Assembly (NCBI RefSeq): GCF_028369105.1
Contig: NZ_JAQNDO010000001.1
Span: 12,432,501 to 12,496,500, forward strand
From: Polyangium mundeleinium
GTDB taxonomy: Bacteria > Myxococcota_A > Polyangia > Polyangiales > Polyangiaceae
Direction of reading: 5' to 3'
DNA length: 64,000 nt
Positions within the stretch are counted from its first letter, which is position 1. Each line of letters opens with the position of its first letter. Under the pieces are notes generated by a model. The model worked only from the letters and a program-made list of their open reading frames with translations. It was not told the DNA's origin and made no database searches. Shown in pieces: positions 16,934-26,600 of the stretch. Made by a program: the position numbers and the translations under genes.

Positions 16934-17827
16934 TCACGAACGACGTCGCGTGTCACGCCGCCAGTGCCGGCAGACCGGCTTGACCCCGCACCCCTCGCAC
17001 GCCTCCGGGTCCCGCTTCGACGGGCAGGTCTGAAGCATGCCCATATGACACAGCGAAAAATCGTACTTCACCGGGTCGTCGGGATCGAGCCGCGCGAGCG
17101 CGGCCGTGATCTCCTCGGCCGCCCGGAAATCGGCCGATGCTCGCTCCGTGAGCCCGAGGTTTCGTGCGAGCTTGTGAATGTGCGTGTCCACGGGAATGAT
17201 GAGCTGCGAGGTCGGCACGTCCCACAACCCGAGATCCACCCCGTCCGCGGGCCGCGCCATCCACCGGACAAGGAGCAAGATTCGCTTCACGGCGCTGCCT
17301 TTGCTCGGATCCGGCAAAATATGCTCCGCGCCCCGACGCCCGCCGGCGCCGGCGCCGAGCTCGCCCCGCTCCCGGATCTCACGAACCCACGCCCCGAGCG
17401 CCTCTCGTAGATTGCCCGTCGCCGCGAGTTTGTCCGTGAGTGCTTTGCCAAGCGAGCCATGGGCGCGCTGCACCGCCCGCGTGCCAATCACCAGCCCCGC
17501 GAGATCCTCGTCCCGGTAGACGCGATGCCGGAACCCCGCGAGCCGCGCGCGCACCGCCGCCGGATCGTCGGCGATCGCCGCCACGCGCGGGCCGAGCCGC
17601 GCGAGCGCGTCCTCGATCTTCGCGCAAAGCGCCTTCACGTTGCCGAAGGCCAGCGCCGACGCGATCATCGCGACGATCTCCTGGTCGTCGCGGCGGGCAT
17701 AACGATGCACGAAATGCACCGGATCGGCTGCCTTTCGCGCCTCGACGTCGCAACGCGCCCGCACGTCCTCGAGCGCGCGCCGGAGCGCCTCGTCTGCCCC
17801 TCGCAAAGACGATCCGCCGCGGCTCAT
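16934..17827 (-). CDS. TIGR02757 family protein (DUF2400)
   Basis: A 297-residue protein starting MSRGGSSLRG at the ATG at 17827. The family pattern is clear: DPVHFVHRYARRDDQEIVA near the N-terminus, ALAFGNVKAL, FRHRVYRDEDLAGL, an RWMARPADGVDLGLW segment, and PVDTHIHKLARNLGL. The C-terminus has a four-Cys cluster motif (CPSKRDPEACEGCGVKPVC) like the iron-sulfur loop of helix-hairpin-helix DNA glycosylases such as endonuclease III, to which the family is distantly related. The biochemical function is not established. A DNA- or nucleotide-related role is plausible from the shared fold features. Confidence 0.88.
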   Translation of the reverse strand: MSRGGSSLRGADEALRRALEDVRARCDVEARKAADPVHFVHRYARRDDQEIVAMIASALAFGNVKALCAKIEDALARLGPRVAAIADDPAAVRARLAGFRHRVYRDEDLAGLVIGTRAVQRAHGSLGKALTDKLAATGNLREALGAWVREIRERGELGAGAGGRRGAEHILPDPSKGSAVKRILLLVRWMARPADGVDLGLWDVPTSQLIIPVDTHIHKLARNLGLTERASADFRAAEEITAALARLDPDDPVKYDFSLCHMGMLQTCPSKRDPEACEGCGVKPVCRHWRRDTRRRS

Positions 17828-17988
17828 TCGCCTACGCCTCGTACACACGCGCCGCCTCGATTGCGCCCGCGGCGTCGGCTGGTCCAGACGAACTCGGCTG
17901 GATTGACGGTGCTCATGTAGGACCCATACGACATCGTACCCCGAGCGCTCGACCGCGAGCGTGCCGGAGGTGTTGGGGGAAACGAACC

Positions 17989-18684
17989 ATGGAGCCGCTG
18001 GAAAACGCGAACGGCGACGCGACCACCTGCGCGATCACGGACGTGGCCGTCATCGGCGGAGGCGCGGGCAGCCTGGGCGTCATCGAGGCCTGTCTGCTCG
18101 CCGGCCTGTCCGCCACGATGATTCGAACCACGCCCGGCAGCGCCGCCGAGGCGCGCAAGCGATTGGCCTCCGCACTCGAGGACAAACGCCACGACGGTCG
18201 GCTCGACCCGGAGGCCGTCGCGCGCGCGCTCCGCCTGTTCCGCGCGACCGGCGACATCGGGGCCGCGGCGAGCGCCGACCTCGTCCTCGAATCGACCGAT
18301 TTGTCCTGGAAAACACGACAAACCCTGCTCACGCAGGCCGAGCGCGCCACGAACGGACACGCCATTCTGGCCACGACGGCCCCGACCGCGCTGCTCCGGG
18401 CGCTCGCGACGCGCCTTGACGTACGTGAAAACTTCGTGGGATTGCATTTCTTCGCCCCCGCGGTGCTGGCCGGGTTTTGCGAGGTGTCCGTGACGAACCG
18501 GACCCAGCCTACCGTGGTCGAGACGGCCGTGCAATTCGTGAAGGCGCTCGGCAAACACGCGGTGATCGTCCGCGACACGCCCGCTTGTCTCCTCCTCCAC
18601 TCGCGAGGGGCCAGGCTCGGCGCGGCCCATGCCGAGCTCCCTCGTCCCCTGCGGGCGCGGCCCGGCAGCTTTTGCGGGCTCTAA
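17989..18684 (+). CDS. Truncated 3-hydroxyacyl-CoA dehydrogenase-like protein (NAD-binding half)
   Basis: A 231-residue protein from the ATG at 17989, preceded by a GGGGGA site. It has the Rossmann start VAVIGGGAGSLGVIEA, ADLVLESTDL, and the catalytic-His segment ENFVGLHFFAPAVLAGFCEV, followed by ALGKHAVIVRDTPAC. In full-length enzymes (about 280-310 residues) this last motif continues as GF(I/V)xNR and an all-helical C-terminal domain. Here it breaks into an unrelated basic tail (LLLHSRGARLG) and stops. The dimerisation and substrate domain is therefore missing. It may be a decayed gene or a repurposed NAD-binding protein; the intact frame and good start argue it is still expressed. Confidence 0.72.
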   Translation: MEPLENANGDATTCAITDVAVIGGGAGSLGVIEACLLAGLSATMIRTTPGSAAEARKRLASALEDKRHDGRLDPEAVARALRLFRATGDIGAAASADLVLESTDLSWKTRQTLLTQAERATNGHAILATTAPTALLRALATRLDVRENFVGLHFFAPAVLAGFCEVSVTNRTQPTVVETAVQFVKALGKHAVIVRDTPACLLLHSRGARLGAAHAELPRPLRARPGSFCGL

Positions 18685-18694
18685 CGGACGCTCT

Positions 18695-19348
18695 TCAAGC
18701 CGCGCGTACGAGCTCGACGAGCGCCTCGATGGCCTCGACGGGCGCGCCAGGCGCGAGCGCAGCCGAGAACGCCGCGTGCGCGGGCGCGTCCTCCGCCGCG
18801 AGCCAGCGGAAGCTCTCCTTGGGCCCGAGGAAATGGCGGCCCCGAAACACGAAATAGAGCTCCAGCAGATCAAAGAGCAGCCACGCGCGCCGGTAATGCG
18901 CCTCCACGTCCACGGGCCCGCCGCGCCGGATGCGCCCGAGCATTTTCTCGCACCAGGCCCGCCTCGCCGCGATCTCCGCCTCGGGCAAACCCTTCGGCGG
19001 CAGGGCGAGCGCGGCCGCGACGTCCTCGACGAGGCGCGCGCCAAGCCCGCGCGGGTCGAGCACGGGAATGCCCCCGCGCACGTGCAGGAAATTCGCCCCC
19101 GCGTCCACGACGGCCTTTTCAAGCACGATGAATGCGTCGAAAAACACCCCGTCCACGAGGCGCGCGTCCCGCGTCGCCTCGCCCTCCGCGCGGATCCCGA
19201 GCATGTCCCAGTCGCTCTCCGCCGTCGCCGCCCCGAGCGCGCGCGAGCCATAAAGAACGACGGTGTGGCAGCCGTGCCGCGTGACCAATTCGTTCACGAG
19301 CCGGGCGAGGATCGGATCGTTCGCGAGCGCCTCGGGGCGGTTTTTCAT
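18695..19348 (-). CDS. Nucleotidyltransferase-domain protein
   Basis: A 217-residue protein from the ATG at 19348 (MKNRPEALANDP); the frame continues upstream without a better start. The minimal nucleotidyltransferase signature is LYGSRALGAATAESDWDML: a GS motif followed by DxD metal ligands, as in the MNT/KNTase superfamily. A third acidic residue is likely in DGVFFDAFIVLE. The C-terminal half is helical (RRAWCEKMLGRIRRGG, RRAWLLFDLLELYF) and resembles substrate-binding regions of aminoglycoside-type nucleotidyltransferases. No HEPN partner gene is adjacent, so a toxin-antitoxin role is not indicated. The substrate is unknown. Confidence 0.82.
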   Translation of the reverse strand: MKNRPEALANDPILARLVNELVTRHGCHTVVLYGSRALGAATAESDWDMLGIRAEGEATRDARLVDGVFFDAFIVLEKAVVDAGANFLHVRGGIPVLDPRGLGARLVEDVAAALALPPKGLPEAEIAARRAWCEKMLGRIRRGGPVDVEAHYRRAWLLFDLLELYFVFRGRHFLGPKESFRWLAAEDAPAHAAFSAALAPGAPVEAIEALVELVRAA

Positions 19349-19444
19349 GACGCAGGTGAGGCTACGGACACCCGCGCGGGCCGTCAACCACGCGGCGGGC
19401 TTGACCTCCGCGGGCCTTCGTGATGCCTAAGGCTCACGCATCCC

Positions 19445-20224
19445 ATGGCCGAAACCCCGCCTCCGCCCCCTGCCCTCGTCACCGTCCCCGCCCGCGAGGC
19501 GCCCGCGCTTCGCCTCTTCGTCTTCCCGCACGCGGGGAGCGGCGCCTTTCCTTACCGCGCGCTCGCCCCCGGTTTGCCCCCCTGGGTCGAGTTCCACGCC
19601 GTTCAGCTCCCCGGCCGCGAGGCGATGTTCACGGCGGCACCTTACCGGTCGATGCTCCCGCTCGCTTCGGCGCTCGTCTCCGTGCTCGCGCCGAAGCTCG
19701 ACCTCCCGTTCGTGTTTCTCGGCCATAGCTTCGGCGGACACGTCGCATTCGCGGTGGCGCGTGCGCTCCGCGCGCGAGGATCCGCGGCGCCCCGGGCCCT
19801 CGTCGTCTCCGGCAGCCGCGCGCCGCACCTGCCGCTCGGGCGCCATCCCTTGCACGACCTTCCGAGGCCGCGGCTCATCGACGAGCTTCGCCGTTATGGC
19901 GGCACCCCGGAGGCCGTCTTGGCGAACGACGAGCTCATGGACCTCTTCCTGCCGCCGCTCCGCGCGGATTTCGCGATCTACGAGACAACCACCTTCGAGC
20001 CCGAAGCGCCGCTCGCGATCCCCATCGTGGCCCTCGGCGGGCACCAGGATCACTCGACGCGCCCCGAGCAAATCGAACCGTGGCGCGAGCACACGAGCGC
20101 CGCCTTCACCTCGCAGTTTTTCGAAGGCGGACATTTTTATCTGTTCGAGCAGTCGAAGGCGGCGTTCGCGGAGGCGCTGCGCGGGGTGCTCGAGGATCTC
20201 CGGCGGAATCAGGGCACGTCGTAG
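19445..20224 (+). CDS. Type II thioesterase (GrsT/TesA-like alpha/beta hydrolase)
   Basis: A 259-residue protein with the type II thioesterase pattern: RLFVFPHAGSGAFPYR, VQLPGREAMF, the nucleophile elbow FLGHSFGGHVAF, RAPHLPL, FLPPLRADFAIYE, and the C-terminal His in FFEGGHFYLF. The likely catalytic triad is Ser, an Asp around the ALGGHQDHSTRP region, and this His. Such enzymes clear mis-primed acyl chains from carrier proteins of polyketide, nonribosomal-peptide or fatty acid assembly lines. No modular synthase lies beside it. The nearest carrier protein in the window is encoded at 35.7 kb, so any partnership is speculative. Its 3' end overlaps the YtkA-like gene by 16 bp, tail to tail. Confidence 0.9.
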   Translation: MAETPPPPPALVTVPAREAPALRLFVFPHAGSGAFPYRALAPGLPPWVEFHAVQLPGREAMFTAAPYRSMLPLASALVSVLAPKLDLPFVFLGHSFGGHVAFAVARALRARGSAAPRALVVSGSRAPHLPLGRHPLHDLPRPRLIDELRRYGGTPEAVLANDELMDLFLPPLRADFAIYETTTFEPEAPLAIPIVALGGHQDHSTRPEQIEPWREHTSAAFTSQFFEGGHFYLFEQSKAAFAEALRGVLEDLRRNQGTS

Positions 20225-20646
20225 AAGAAATGGACCTCGTCGATCGTGCCCTGGTGCTCGACCCTCACGTGGACGTCCCAGCGGCCCGGCATGGAGAGGG
20301 CGAGGCCTCGTACGGCGTAGGCGCCGTCTCCCGCATCCTCGATCGAAGGGGCGAACGTCGCCTCGTGCCCCATCGCCGGCATGATCGCGGTCACTTCGAT
20401 CAAGGCCCCCTCCACGACCGCACCGGTCTCCGCGTCGCGCAGGGTCAATCGTAGATCGTTTTCGCCCTGTACGAGCGGCGCCTCGGGGACGAGCTTGAAT
20501 TGCATCGCGCCGCGCAGGCCGATCGATTCCTGGTCCGGGCTCGCAGTGGCCCCCTCCCCGCCGCACGCGGCGAGCCACGAAAAGGCGAGCGAGCAGAGGA
20601 GCATCCTCGAAAAACGGGCGCGGGAGATGCGGTTCGTGTCATTCAT
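20209..20646 (-). CDS. YtkA/FixH-like lipoprotein
   Basis: A 145-residue protein. The ATG at 20646 begins MNDTNRISRARFSRMLLC and leads into a lipobox, FSWLAACGG. The mature part is a single beta-sandwich with GENDLRLTLRDAETGAVVEG, VTAIMPAMGHEA and PGRWDVHVRVEHQG, typical of the YtkA-like/FixH family. The MPAMGH segment holds Met and His side chains that could bind copper, as proposed for related periplasmic proteins (family knowledge; binding here is untested). It overlaps the end of the preceding outer-membrane-protein gene by 8 bp, so the two are likely cotranslated. Confidence 0.8.
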   Translation of the reverse strand: MNDTNRISRARFSRMLLCSLAFSWLAACGGEGATASPDQESIGLRGAMQFKLVPEAPLVQGENDLRLTLRDAETGAVVEGALIEVTAIMPAMGHEATFAPSIEDAGDGAYAVRGLALSMPGRWDVHVRVEHQGTIDEVHFFYDVP

Positions 20647-21607
20647 AACGCGGAAATGATCTCCGTAGGCCGATGGCGAATGCCACGGCGGATGGTTCGT
20701 TCTTGCCGAGGGAGGAGACCGGCAGGTCCACCTCCAGCGAGGCGAGCGCCGTGAAGCGCTCGGAGATATCGTATCCAGCAAAGAGCAGCGCGGCCGTGCG
20801 CCGCCGATCCGCGTCGGGCGTGGTCGCGCCGCCGATGGCCGGCGCCGATTCGTACTCGTGCACGAGCCCTGCCGAGAGCGACCAACCCGTGGAAAACACC
20901 GGCCCCGCCGCCGCGACGAGCCGCATCCGCGGGCCGAGCTCGATGCGCTCGCCGCGCGCCCCCGTCATCGGCGTGCGAAGGCCGATCGACGCGCTGAAGA
21001 CAGCCGTGGCCTCGTTGTCCCAGTTTTTCTCGACGAACACGCCCGGACGAACCTCGACGGCGCCGAGGCCCGTGGCGTCCGTGGCGAGCGGGTCTTTCGC
21101 ATCCGCCGCAGATCGCCCCGTCGGGAGGCTCACGCCGGCCGTGAGGGCGATCGCGGGCCAGGCGCTCGTCGTGGTGAGCGAGACGATGTCGAAGCGCGCC
21201 GAAAGCGAGAGGTCGCCGAAGCCACCGCCGACGTCCGTGCCGTCGCGCGCGCCGCGGATGTTGAGGAGCACGGGCGCGAGGAGGCCGAGCTGAAGGCGTG
21301 GGATCGGCGCGAATAGGCAGCCGAGCTCGGCGCGGCTTTCGGTGTCGAGCGTGCCGGGCGGCGCGAGCGTGAACGTACCCGCGTGTCCGTGCGAGCCGAA
21401 CCGATCCGAGAAACGAAACGAGAGCCCGATCGCTGCGCGTTCGAACGGGCCGAGCCGCTGGCCGAGGCCGTGACCGCTGCCGCAACAAGCCGACGCCGAG
21501 GCGTCACGCGTGGCGAGGAAGAGCACGCAGCCGAGCAGAGCCGAAGCGAAGATTTTGCGGGCGCCGAGCACCGTGCATCCATGGAGCCGCGCGGCGCAAA
21601 GATCCAT
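20639..21607 (-). CDS. Putative outer-membrane beta-barrel protein with CCGSGHG motif
   Basis: A 322-residue protein from the ATG at 21607. A signal peptide (KIFASALLGCVLFLATRDASA) precedes SACCGSGHGLGQRLGP, a Cys/His pair motif at the likely mature N-terminus. The rest alternates amphipathic strands ending in the aromatic/charged turn pattern of a beta-barrel (RLQLGLLAPVLLN, FGDLSLSARFDIV, GWSLSAGLVHEYE, AFAIGLRRSFPRYE at the C-terminus). I recognise the general transporter-like barrel class but no specific function. With the downstream YtkA-like lipoprotein and the divergent RegB/RegA-like system, it may belong to a metal- or redox-related module (inference). Confidence 0.72.
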   Translation of the reverse strand: MDLCAARLHGCTVLGARKIFASALLGCVLFLATRDASASACCGSGHGLGQRLGPFERAAIGLSFRFSDRFGSHGHAGTFTLAPPGTLDTESRAELGCLFAPIPRLQLGLLAPVLLNIRGARDGTDVGGGFGDLSLSARFDIVSLTTTSAWPAIALTAGVSLPTGRSAADAKDPLATDATGLGAVEVRPGVFVEKNWDNEATAVFSASIGLRTPMTGARGERIELGPRMRLVAAAGPVFSTGWSLSAGLVHEYESAPAIGGATTPDADRRRTAALLFAGYDISERFTALASLEVDLPVSSLGKNEPSAVAFAIGLRRSFPRYE

Positions 21608-21701
21608 GAGACACGTTGTCGCATCACGCAGACGTCCGAGCGGTATGGTGCGACGATCCGACGCACCCCGCCGCGCCCCGCGGTTGCTACGCTCGCGCCC
21701 C

Positions 21702-22997
21702 ATGTCAGGCGCTCCCCCCGGCCTGCCCGCGGCCCACGAGGAAGACGACGCGATCGGGATCGTCGAGCGTGGTCTCTCCGGGCTGCGGATCGCGGTCTCC
21801 GGCCTCCTGCTCGCGACGCTGCCCTTCAGCGCGTACGTCCTCGGATTTCACGTCCGCTACGAGATCGCCGTGCCCGCGACGCTGCTCGTCGCCGCGGCGA
21901 ATGCCCTCGTCGCTTCCCGCGCGGGGCGTGGCCGCCCGCCGCCCTCGCGCCTCGCGCTCGCGGCCGGGCTCGCGCTCGATCTCGCCGGGATCTTCGTGGT
22001 CCTCGCGTGCTCGGGCGGCGCGGCGAACCCCTGGAGCGCGCTCTTTTTGATCCACGTCGCGCTCGCTGCCGCGGTCTTGCCGCTCGGCACGACGCTCGCG
22101 CTCTCGGGCTTCGCCGCGTGCCTCTTCCTCGCGCTCTTCAGCGTGCCCTCCGGGGCTTGCTGTCCGAGCCACCCGGAGAACGGGGCCTTCTCGACGCACC
22201 TCTACGGGATGTGGTTCGCCTTCGCGATCTCGGCAGGGATCATTGCCACGTTCGTCACGCACGTCCGCAGCGCACTCGCCGCGCGCGGCCGCGAGATCGC
22301 GCGCCTCCGCCGCGAGGCCGAGGTGAACGCGCGGTTCCGCGCGCTCGCGACGCTCGCGGCAGGCACGGCGCACGAGCTCAACACGCCGCTCGGGACGATC
22401 GCTGTCCTCGCCTACGAGATCGGCGACGGCTGCGAGCCCGAGGCGGCGCAGCGGCACGGCGCGGCGATCGGCGCGCAGGTCGAGCGATGCCGGCAGGTGA
22501 TCACGCGCCTCTCGGCCGGCAGTACGCGCTCGGCCGAAGGCGAACACGCGAGCATCACGGACGCGGCGACGCGCGCGGTCGAGGCCTGGCGCGCGGCGCA
22601 TCCCGACGCGAAGGTCACGATTTCCGTGTCGTGTGATCCGGGGGCGCGCGTGGGTTTGTCCGCGGCCGAGCTCGAGGGCGCGCTCGGGGCCTTGCTCGAC
22701 AATGCGCTCTTCGCGTGCCGGGCCAGGGAAGTGACGGCGCCGATCGGCGTGCACGTGCGTCGCGAGGACGAGCGAATCCTCGTGGCGGTGGAGGACGAAG
22801 GCACGGGCGTACCGGCGGATCTCCGCGAGCGGCTCGGCGAGCCATTCTTGACGACGAAGGAGCCCGGCGAGGGAATGGGCCTCGGGCTCTGGCTCGTGCG
22901 GCGCGTCGTGGAGATCGCTGGTGGGACGCTCGATATCGGGCCGCGGGAGCCGCGGGGGACACGCGTGACGATCCGGCTCGAGGAGGCGCGGGCGTGA
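21702..22997 (+). CDS. RegB/PrrB-like redox sensor histidine kinase
   Basis: A 431-residue protein from the ATG at 21702 (MSGAPPGLPAAHEED). About six hydrophobic segments span residues 30-195. The loop CSGGAANPWSALF matches the RegB GGxxNPF quinone-binding motif, with Trp for Phe. The H-box LAAGTAHELNTPLGTIAVL is the RegB type, followed by the ATPase motifs DNALFACR, VEDEGTGVP, FLTTKEPGEGMGLGLWLVRR and a G-rich end. RegB kinases sense the ubiquinone pool and phosphorylate RegA under low oxygen. A CCPSH segment lies in the last extracytoplasmic loop. The stop overlaps the regulator's GTG start (GTGA), confirming a pair. Confidence 0.88.
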   Translation: MSGAPPGLPAAHEEDDAIGIVERGLSGLRIAVSGLLLATLPFSAYVLGFHVRYEIAVPATLLVAAANALVASRAGRGRPPPSRLALAAGLALDLAGIFVVLACSGGAANPWSALFLIHVALAAAVLPLGTTLALSGFAACLFLALFSVPSGACCPSHPENGAFSTHLYGMWFAFAISAGIIATFVTHVRSALAARGREIARLRREAEVNARFRALATLAAGTAHELNTPLGTIAVLAYEIGDGCEPEAAQRHGAAIGAQVERCRQVITRLSAGSTRSAEGEHASITDAATRAVEAWRAAHPDAKVTISVSCDPGARVGLSAAELEGALGALLDNALFACRAREVTAPIGVHVRREDERILVAVEDEGTGVPADLRERLGEPFLTTKEPGEGMGLGLWLVRRVVEIAGGTLDIGPREPRGTRVTIRLEEARA

Positions 22998-23533
22998 CGG
23001 GGGCCGAGGGAAAACCCACGCTGCTCGTGGTGGACGACGACGCCGCGTTCCGGGCCGCGCTCGGTGAAGCCCTCGAACGGCGAGGTTTTTCCGTATCGCT
23101 CGCCGAGGGCCCCCCGGCGGCGCTGTCGCTCGCCGAGCGGCAGGTCTTCGAATATGCGCTCGTCGACGTGCGAATGCCGGGCGGCAGCGGGATCGACCTC
23201 GTGCGGTCGCTCCGATCCCTCGACGAGGGGACACGAATCGTGGTGCTCACCGGATACGGCACGATCGCGAATGCGGTGGAGGCGATGCGCGCAGGGGCCT
23301 TCGATTATTTGACGAAGCCGGTGAACGCGGCGGCATGTGAGCGTGCCCTCGCGGGCCGCCCGTCCGCGGAGGGCGCGCCGGACGACGTGCCTTCGCTCGA
23401 TCGCGTGGAGTGGGAGTATCTGCACCGGGTGCTGGGCGATTGCGGCGGCAATATCTCCGAGGCGGCGCGGCGGCTGCGGATGCACCGGCGTTCGCTCCAA
23501 CGCAAGATTGCCAAAATGCCGCCTGTGCGCTGA
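22994..23533 (+). CDS. RegA/ActR-like response regulator
   Basis: A 179-residue protein from the GTG at 22994. The receiver has LLVVDDDAAFRAAL (acidic pair), EYALVDVRMPGGSGIDL (phospho-acceptor Asp in LVDVRMP), VLTGYGTIANAVEAM and DYLTKPVN (Lys). The short C-terminal Fis-type helix-turn-helix, HRVLGDCGGNISEAARRLRM followed by HRRSLQRKIAK, is nearly diagnostic of the RegA/PrrA/ActR group, global regulators of respiration and redox metabolism in proteobacteria. It is coupled to the kinase gene by a 4-bp overlap. Its targets probably include the divergently transcribed outer-membrane/lipoprotein pair (inference from position only). Confidence 0.9.
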   Translation: MTGAEGKPTLLVVDDDAAFRAALGEALERRGFSVSLAEGPPAALSLAERQVFEYALVDVRMPGGSGIDLVRSLRSLDEGTRIVVLTGYGTIANAVEAMRAGAFDYLTKPVNAAACERALAGRPSAEGAPDDVPSLDRVEWEYLHRVLGDCGGNISEAARRLRMHRRSLQRKIAKMPPVR

Positions 23534-23635
23534 ACGCAGGAATTGCGGGGGCGCACGGGGCGGCGCGGCGCACGGCCGGAGCATGCTTCCGGGTTTGCAA
23601 GGTCCTGGCGCTGCCGGTAGACTGATTCGTTACGG

Positions 23636-26600
23636 ATGAGGGAAGGCACGGTCTTCGCCGAGCGGTATGAGATCCTGCACCTCGCAGGTACCGGCGGCAT
23701 GGCCGAGGTGCACCGGGCGATGGACCGGCAAACCGCGACGCCGGTCGCGCTGAAGCTCGTCTCCGACGCGAGCCCCGTGGACGACGCGCGCTTCGACCGC
23801 GAGATCGAGGCGCTCGGATCGCTCGATCACCCGGGCATCGTCCGCTACCTCGGGCACGGCACGCTCGCGAACGGCGCGCGGTACCTCGTGATGGAATGGC
23901 TCGAAGGCGAGGAGCTTGCGCGCACGCTCTCGCGCGGGCGGCTCTCGGTCGAGGACACCATCGCCCTCGCGCGGAAGGTCGCCGAGGCGCTCGCGTCGGC
24001 CCACGAAAAGCTCATCGTTCATCGCGATCTCAAGCCCGAGAACGTCTTTCTCGTGGGCGGCAGGCCCGACCAGCCGAAGCTGCTCGACTTCGGCATCGCC
24101 AAGCTCGGCCGGCACACGCGCATCACCGGAACGGACAGCATCGTCGGCACACCGGGCTTCATGGCGCCCGAGCAAGTGCGCGGCGAGGCCGAGGTAGACG
24201 CGCGGGCCGACGTCTTCGCGCTCGGCTGCCTCCTCTTCGAATGCCTCGCCGGCGTGCCCGCGTTCCCCGGCGATCACCTGCACGCGATCCTCGCGAAGGT
24301 GCTCTTCGCCGAGCCGCCGTCGCTCATGGAGCTCCGGCCCGAAATTCCGTACGAGCTCGAAGCACTCGTGATGCGCATGCTCGCGAAAGACCCGGCGGAC
24401 CGGCCTCGGGATGGGCGCGCCGTGGTGGAGGAACTTCAAGCACTGGAGAGCGGCGCGGCCACGGTTCGCGCCGTCGCGCCCCCCTCGCTCCGCCCGCCCT
24501 CGCTCACGACCACCGAGCGCCGGCCCGTCGCGGCGTTGCTCATCGGGCGATCGAAACACTCGCTGCCGCCGCCGGCGCTCGGTCGATCGTTCGAAAGCCG
24601 CGAGCGGCGCGCATCGGAGCTCGATCGATCGCTGCAAGCCGAGGCCGAAGCGCGCGGGGTGCCGTGCGAGATCCTGCGCGACGGATCGCTCGCGCTCTGG
24701 ACCGCGGGCGCGGGGGCGAAGGATCTGGCGGCGCGGGCGGCGCGCATCGCGATGGAGCTGCGGACGCACGGTGGCGGCCGGCCGTTTGCCCTCGCGGTCG
24801 GTTGGGGATCCCTCGCGGGGCCGAGCCCGCTCGGGGACGCGATCGACCGGGCGGCGCACGCGCTCGCGGAGCACCGCGGCGCGAGCGACGTGGAGTGCCC
24901 GATCGCGCTCGACGAGCTCACGGCGGGCCTGCTCGACGCGCGCTTCGAGGTGCAAAAGGACGGCGCGGGGTTCTCGCTGCACGGCGAGCGTGCGGCGCTG
25001 CTCGGCACACGCACGCTCCTCGGCAACCCCACGCCGTGCGTCGGGCGTGACCGCGAGCTGCGCACGCTCGCGGGCCTGTTCGAGGACTGCATCGAGGAGC
25101 CGGCCGCGCAAGCCGCGCTCGTGACGGCAGCCGCGGGCCTCGGCAAGTCGAGGCTCGCGCAGGAGTTCGTGCAGACCGCGCTGCGCGACGCGCCGCTCGC
25201 GAACGCGTGGATCTCGGGCGGAGACGCACGCCGGGCGGGCTCGGCGTTCCGGCTCGTGTCGCAGGCGCTCTGCATGGCGCTCGGCATCGCCGCCGGGGAT
25301 GGGCCGAACGTACGTCGTGACAAACTCGTGGCGCGGGTGTCAGCGCGCTTTGCGGAGGGCGAGGCGCGGCGCGTGGCGCGGTTCCTCGGCGAAATCGTGG
25401 ACGCGCCGTTCCCGGACGAGGACGACCTGCCGCTGCGCGCGGCGCGCGCGGACGTGCAGCTCATGGTCGACCAGATCCGCGCGGCGTTCCTCGATTTTCT
25501 CGGGGCCGAGTGCGACGCGGCGCCGGTGCTCCTCGTCCTCGAGGATGTGCAATGGGGCGACCTGCCGAGCGTCCGGCTCGTGGACGCGGCGCTGCGCACG
25601 CTCGCCGACAAACCATTTTTCGTCCTCGCCACGGCGCGCCCCGACGTGCGCGAGCGATTCCCACGGCTCTGGGAAGGGCGCCGGTTGCAGGAGATCAGCC
25701 TCACGGAGCTCGGCAAGCGGGCGAGCGAGAAGCTCGTGCGCGGGGCGCTCGGCGAGGGCGCGTCGCAAGAGGTCGTCGATCGAATCGTCCAGCGTGCGCA
25801 GGGGAATGCGTTTTACCTGGAAGAACTCATCCGCGCCGCGGCGGAAGGGCGGGACGCGGAGCTGCCGGAGACGGTGGTGGCAATGGTGCAATCACGCCTC
25901 GCCTCGCTCGACGATGAGGATCGGCGGCTGCTCCGCGCGGCGAGCGTCTTCGGGGACGTGTTCTGGGCCGGCGGCGCGCGGGCGCTGCTCGGCGAAGGCG
26001 TCAGCAAAAATGTCGTCCGCGAGCGGCTCGTGGCGCTCGAAGAGCGGGAGCTTTTGTCGTTCCGCGGCGAGAGCCGCCTCCCCGGGGAGGAGGAGGTCGC
26101 ATTCCGGCACGCGCTCGTGCGCGAGGGCGCCTATACGATGCTGACCGAGGAGGATCGCGAGCTCGGCCATCGGCTCGCGGCGACGTGGCTCGAATCCCAC
26201 GGCGAGACGGACCCGCTCGTCCTGGCGACCCATTTCGAACGCGGTCAGAAGCCGAGTCGCGCGGTGCGCCACCTCCTGCGCGCAGCCGAACAGGCGCATC
26301 GCGCAGGCGACGACGAGGACGCCGTTCGCCGCGCCGAGCGCGCCCTCGCCCTCGGCCCCGATCCCGAGACCGAAATCGGGCTGCTCGGCATCGTCTCCGA
26401 GGCGCGCATGTGGCAAAACCATCTGGAAGAGGCGGCGACCCACGGCGCGCGGCTCACGCGCAGGGCCCCGCCCGGCAGCGCGCCCTGGGTGCGCGGCGCG
26501 CTGGCGCAATTCACCTATGCGCTCCGCATGAAGCACGTCGACGAGTCGATCGGGATCCTCGACGCGATCGCCTCGATCGAGCCCGCGCCCGAGGTCCTCG

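Noticed and set aside
18695-19348. HEPN/MNT toxin-antitoxin system
   Set aside because: The nucleotidyltransferase motif is present, but no HEPN partner gene is adjacent and the protein is longer than typical MNT antitoxins.
23576-23592. CCGGA/TCCGG hairpin before kinase copy 1 as a terminator of the RegA-like gene
   Set aside because: The stem is only 5 bp and is followed by GTTTGC with no T run, too weak to call.
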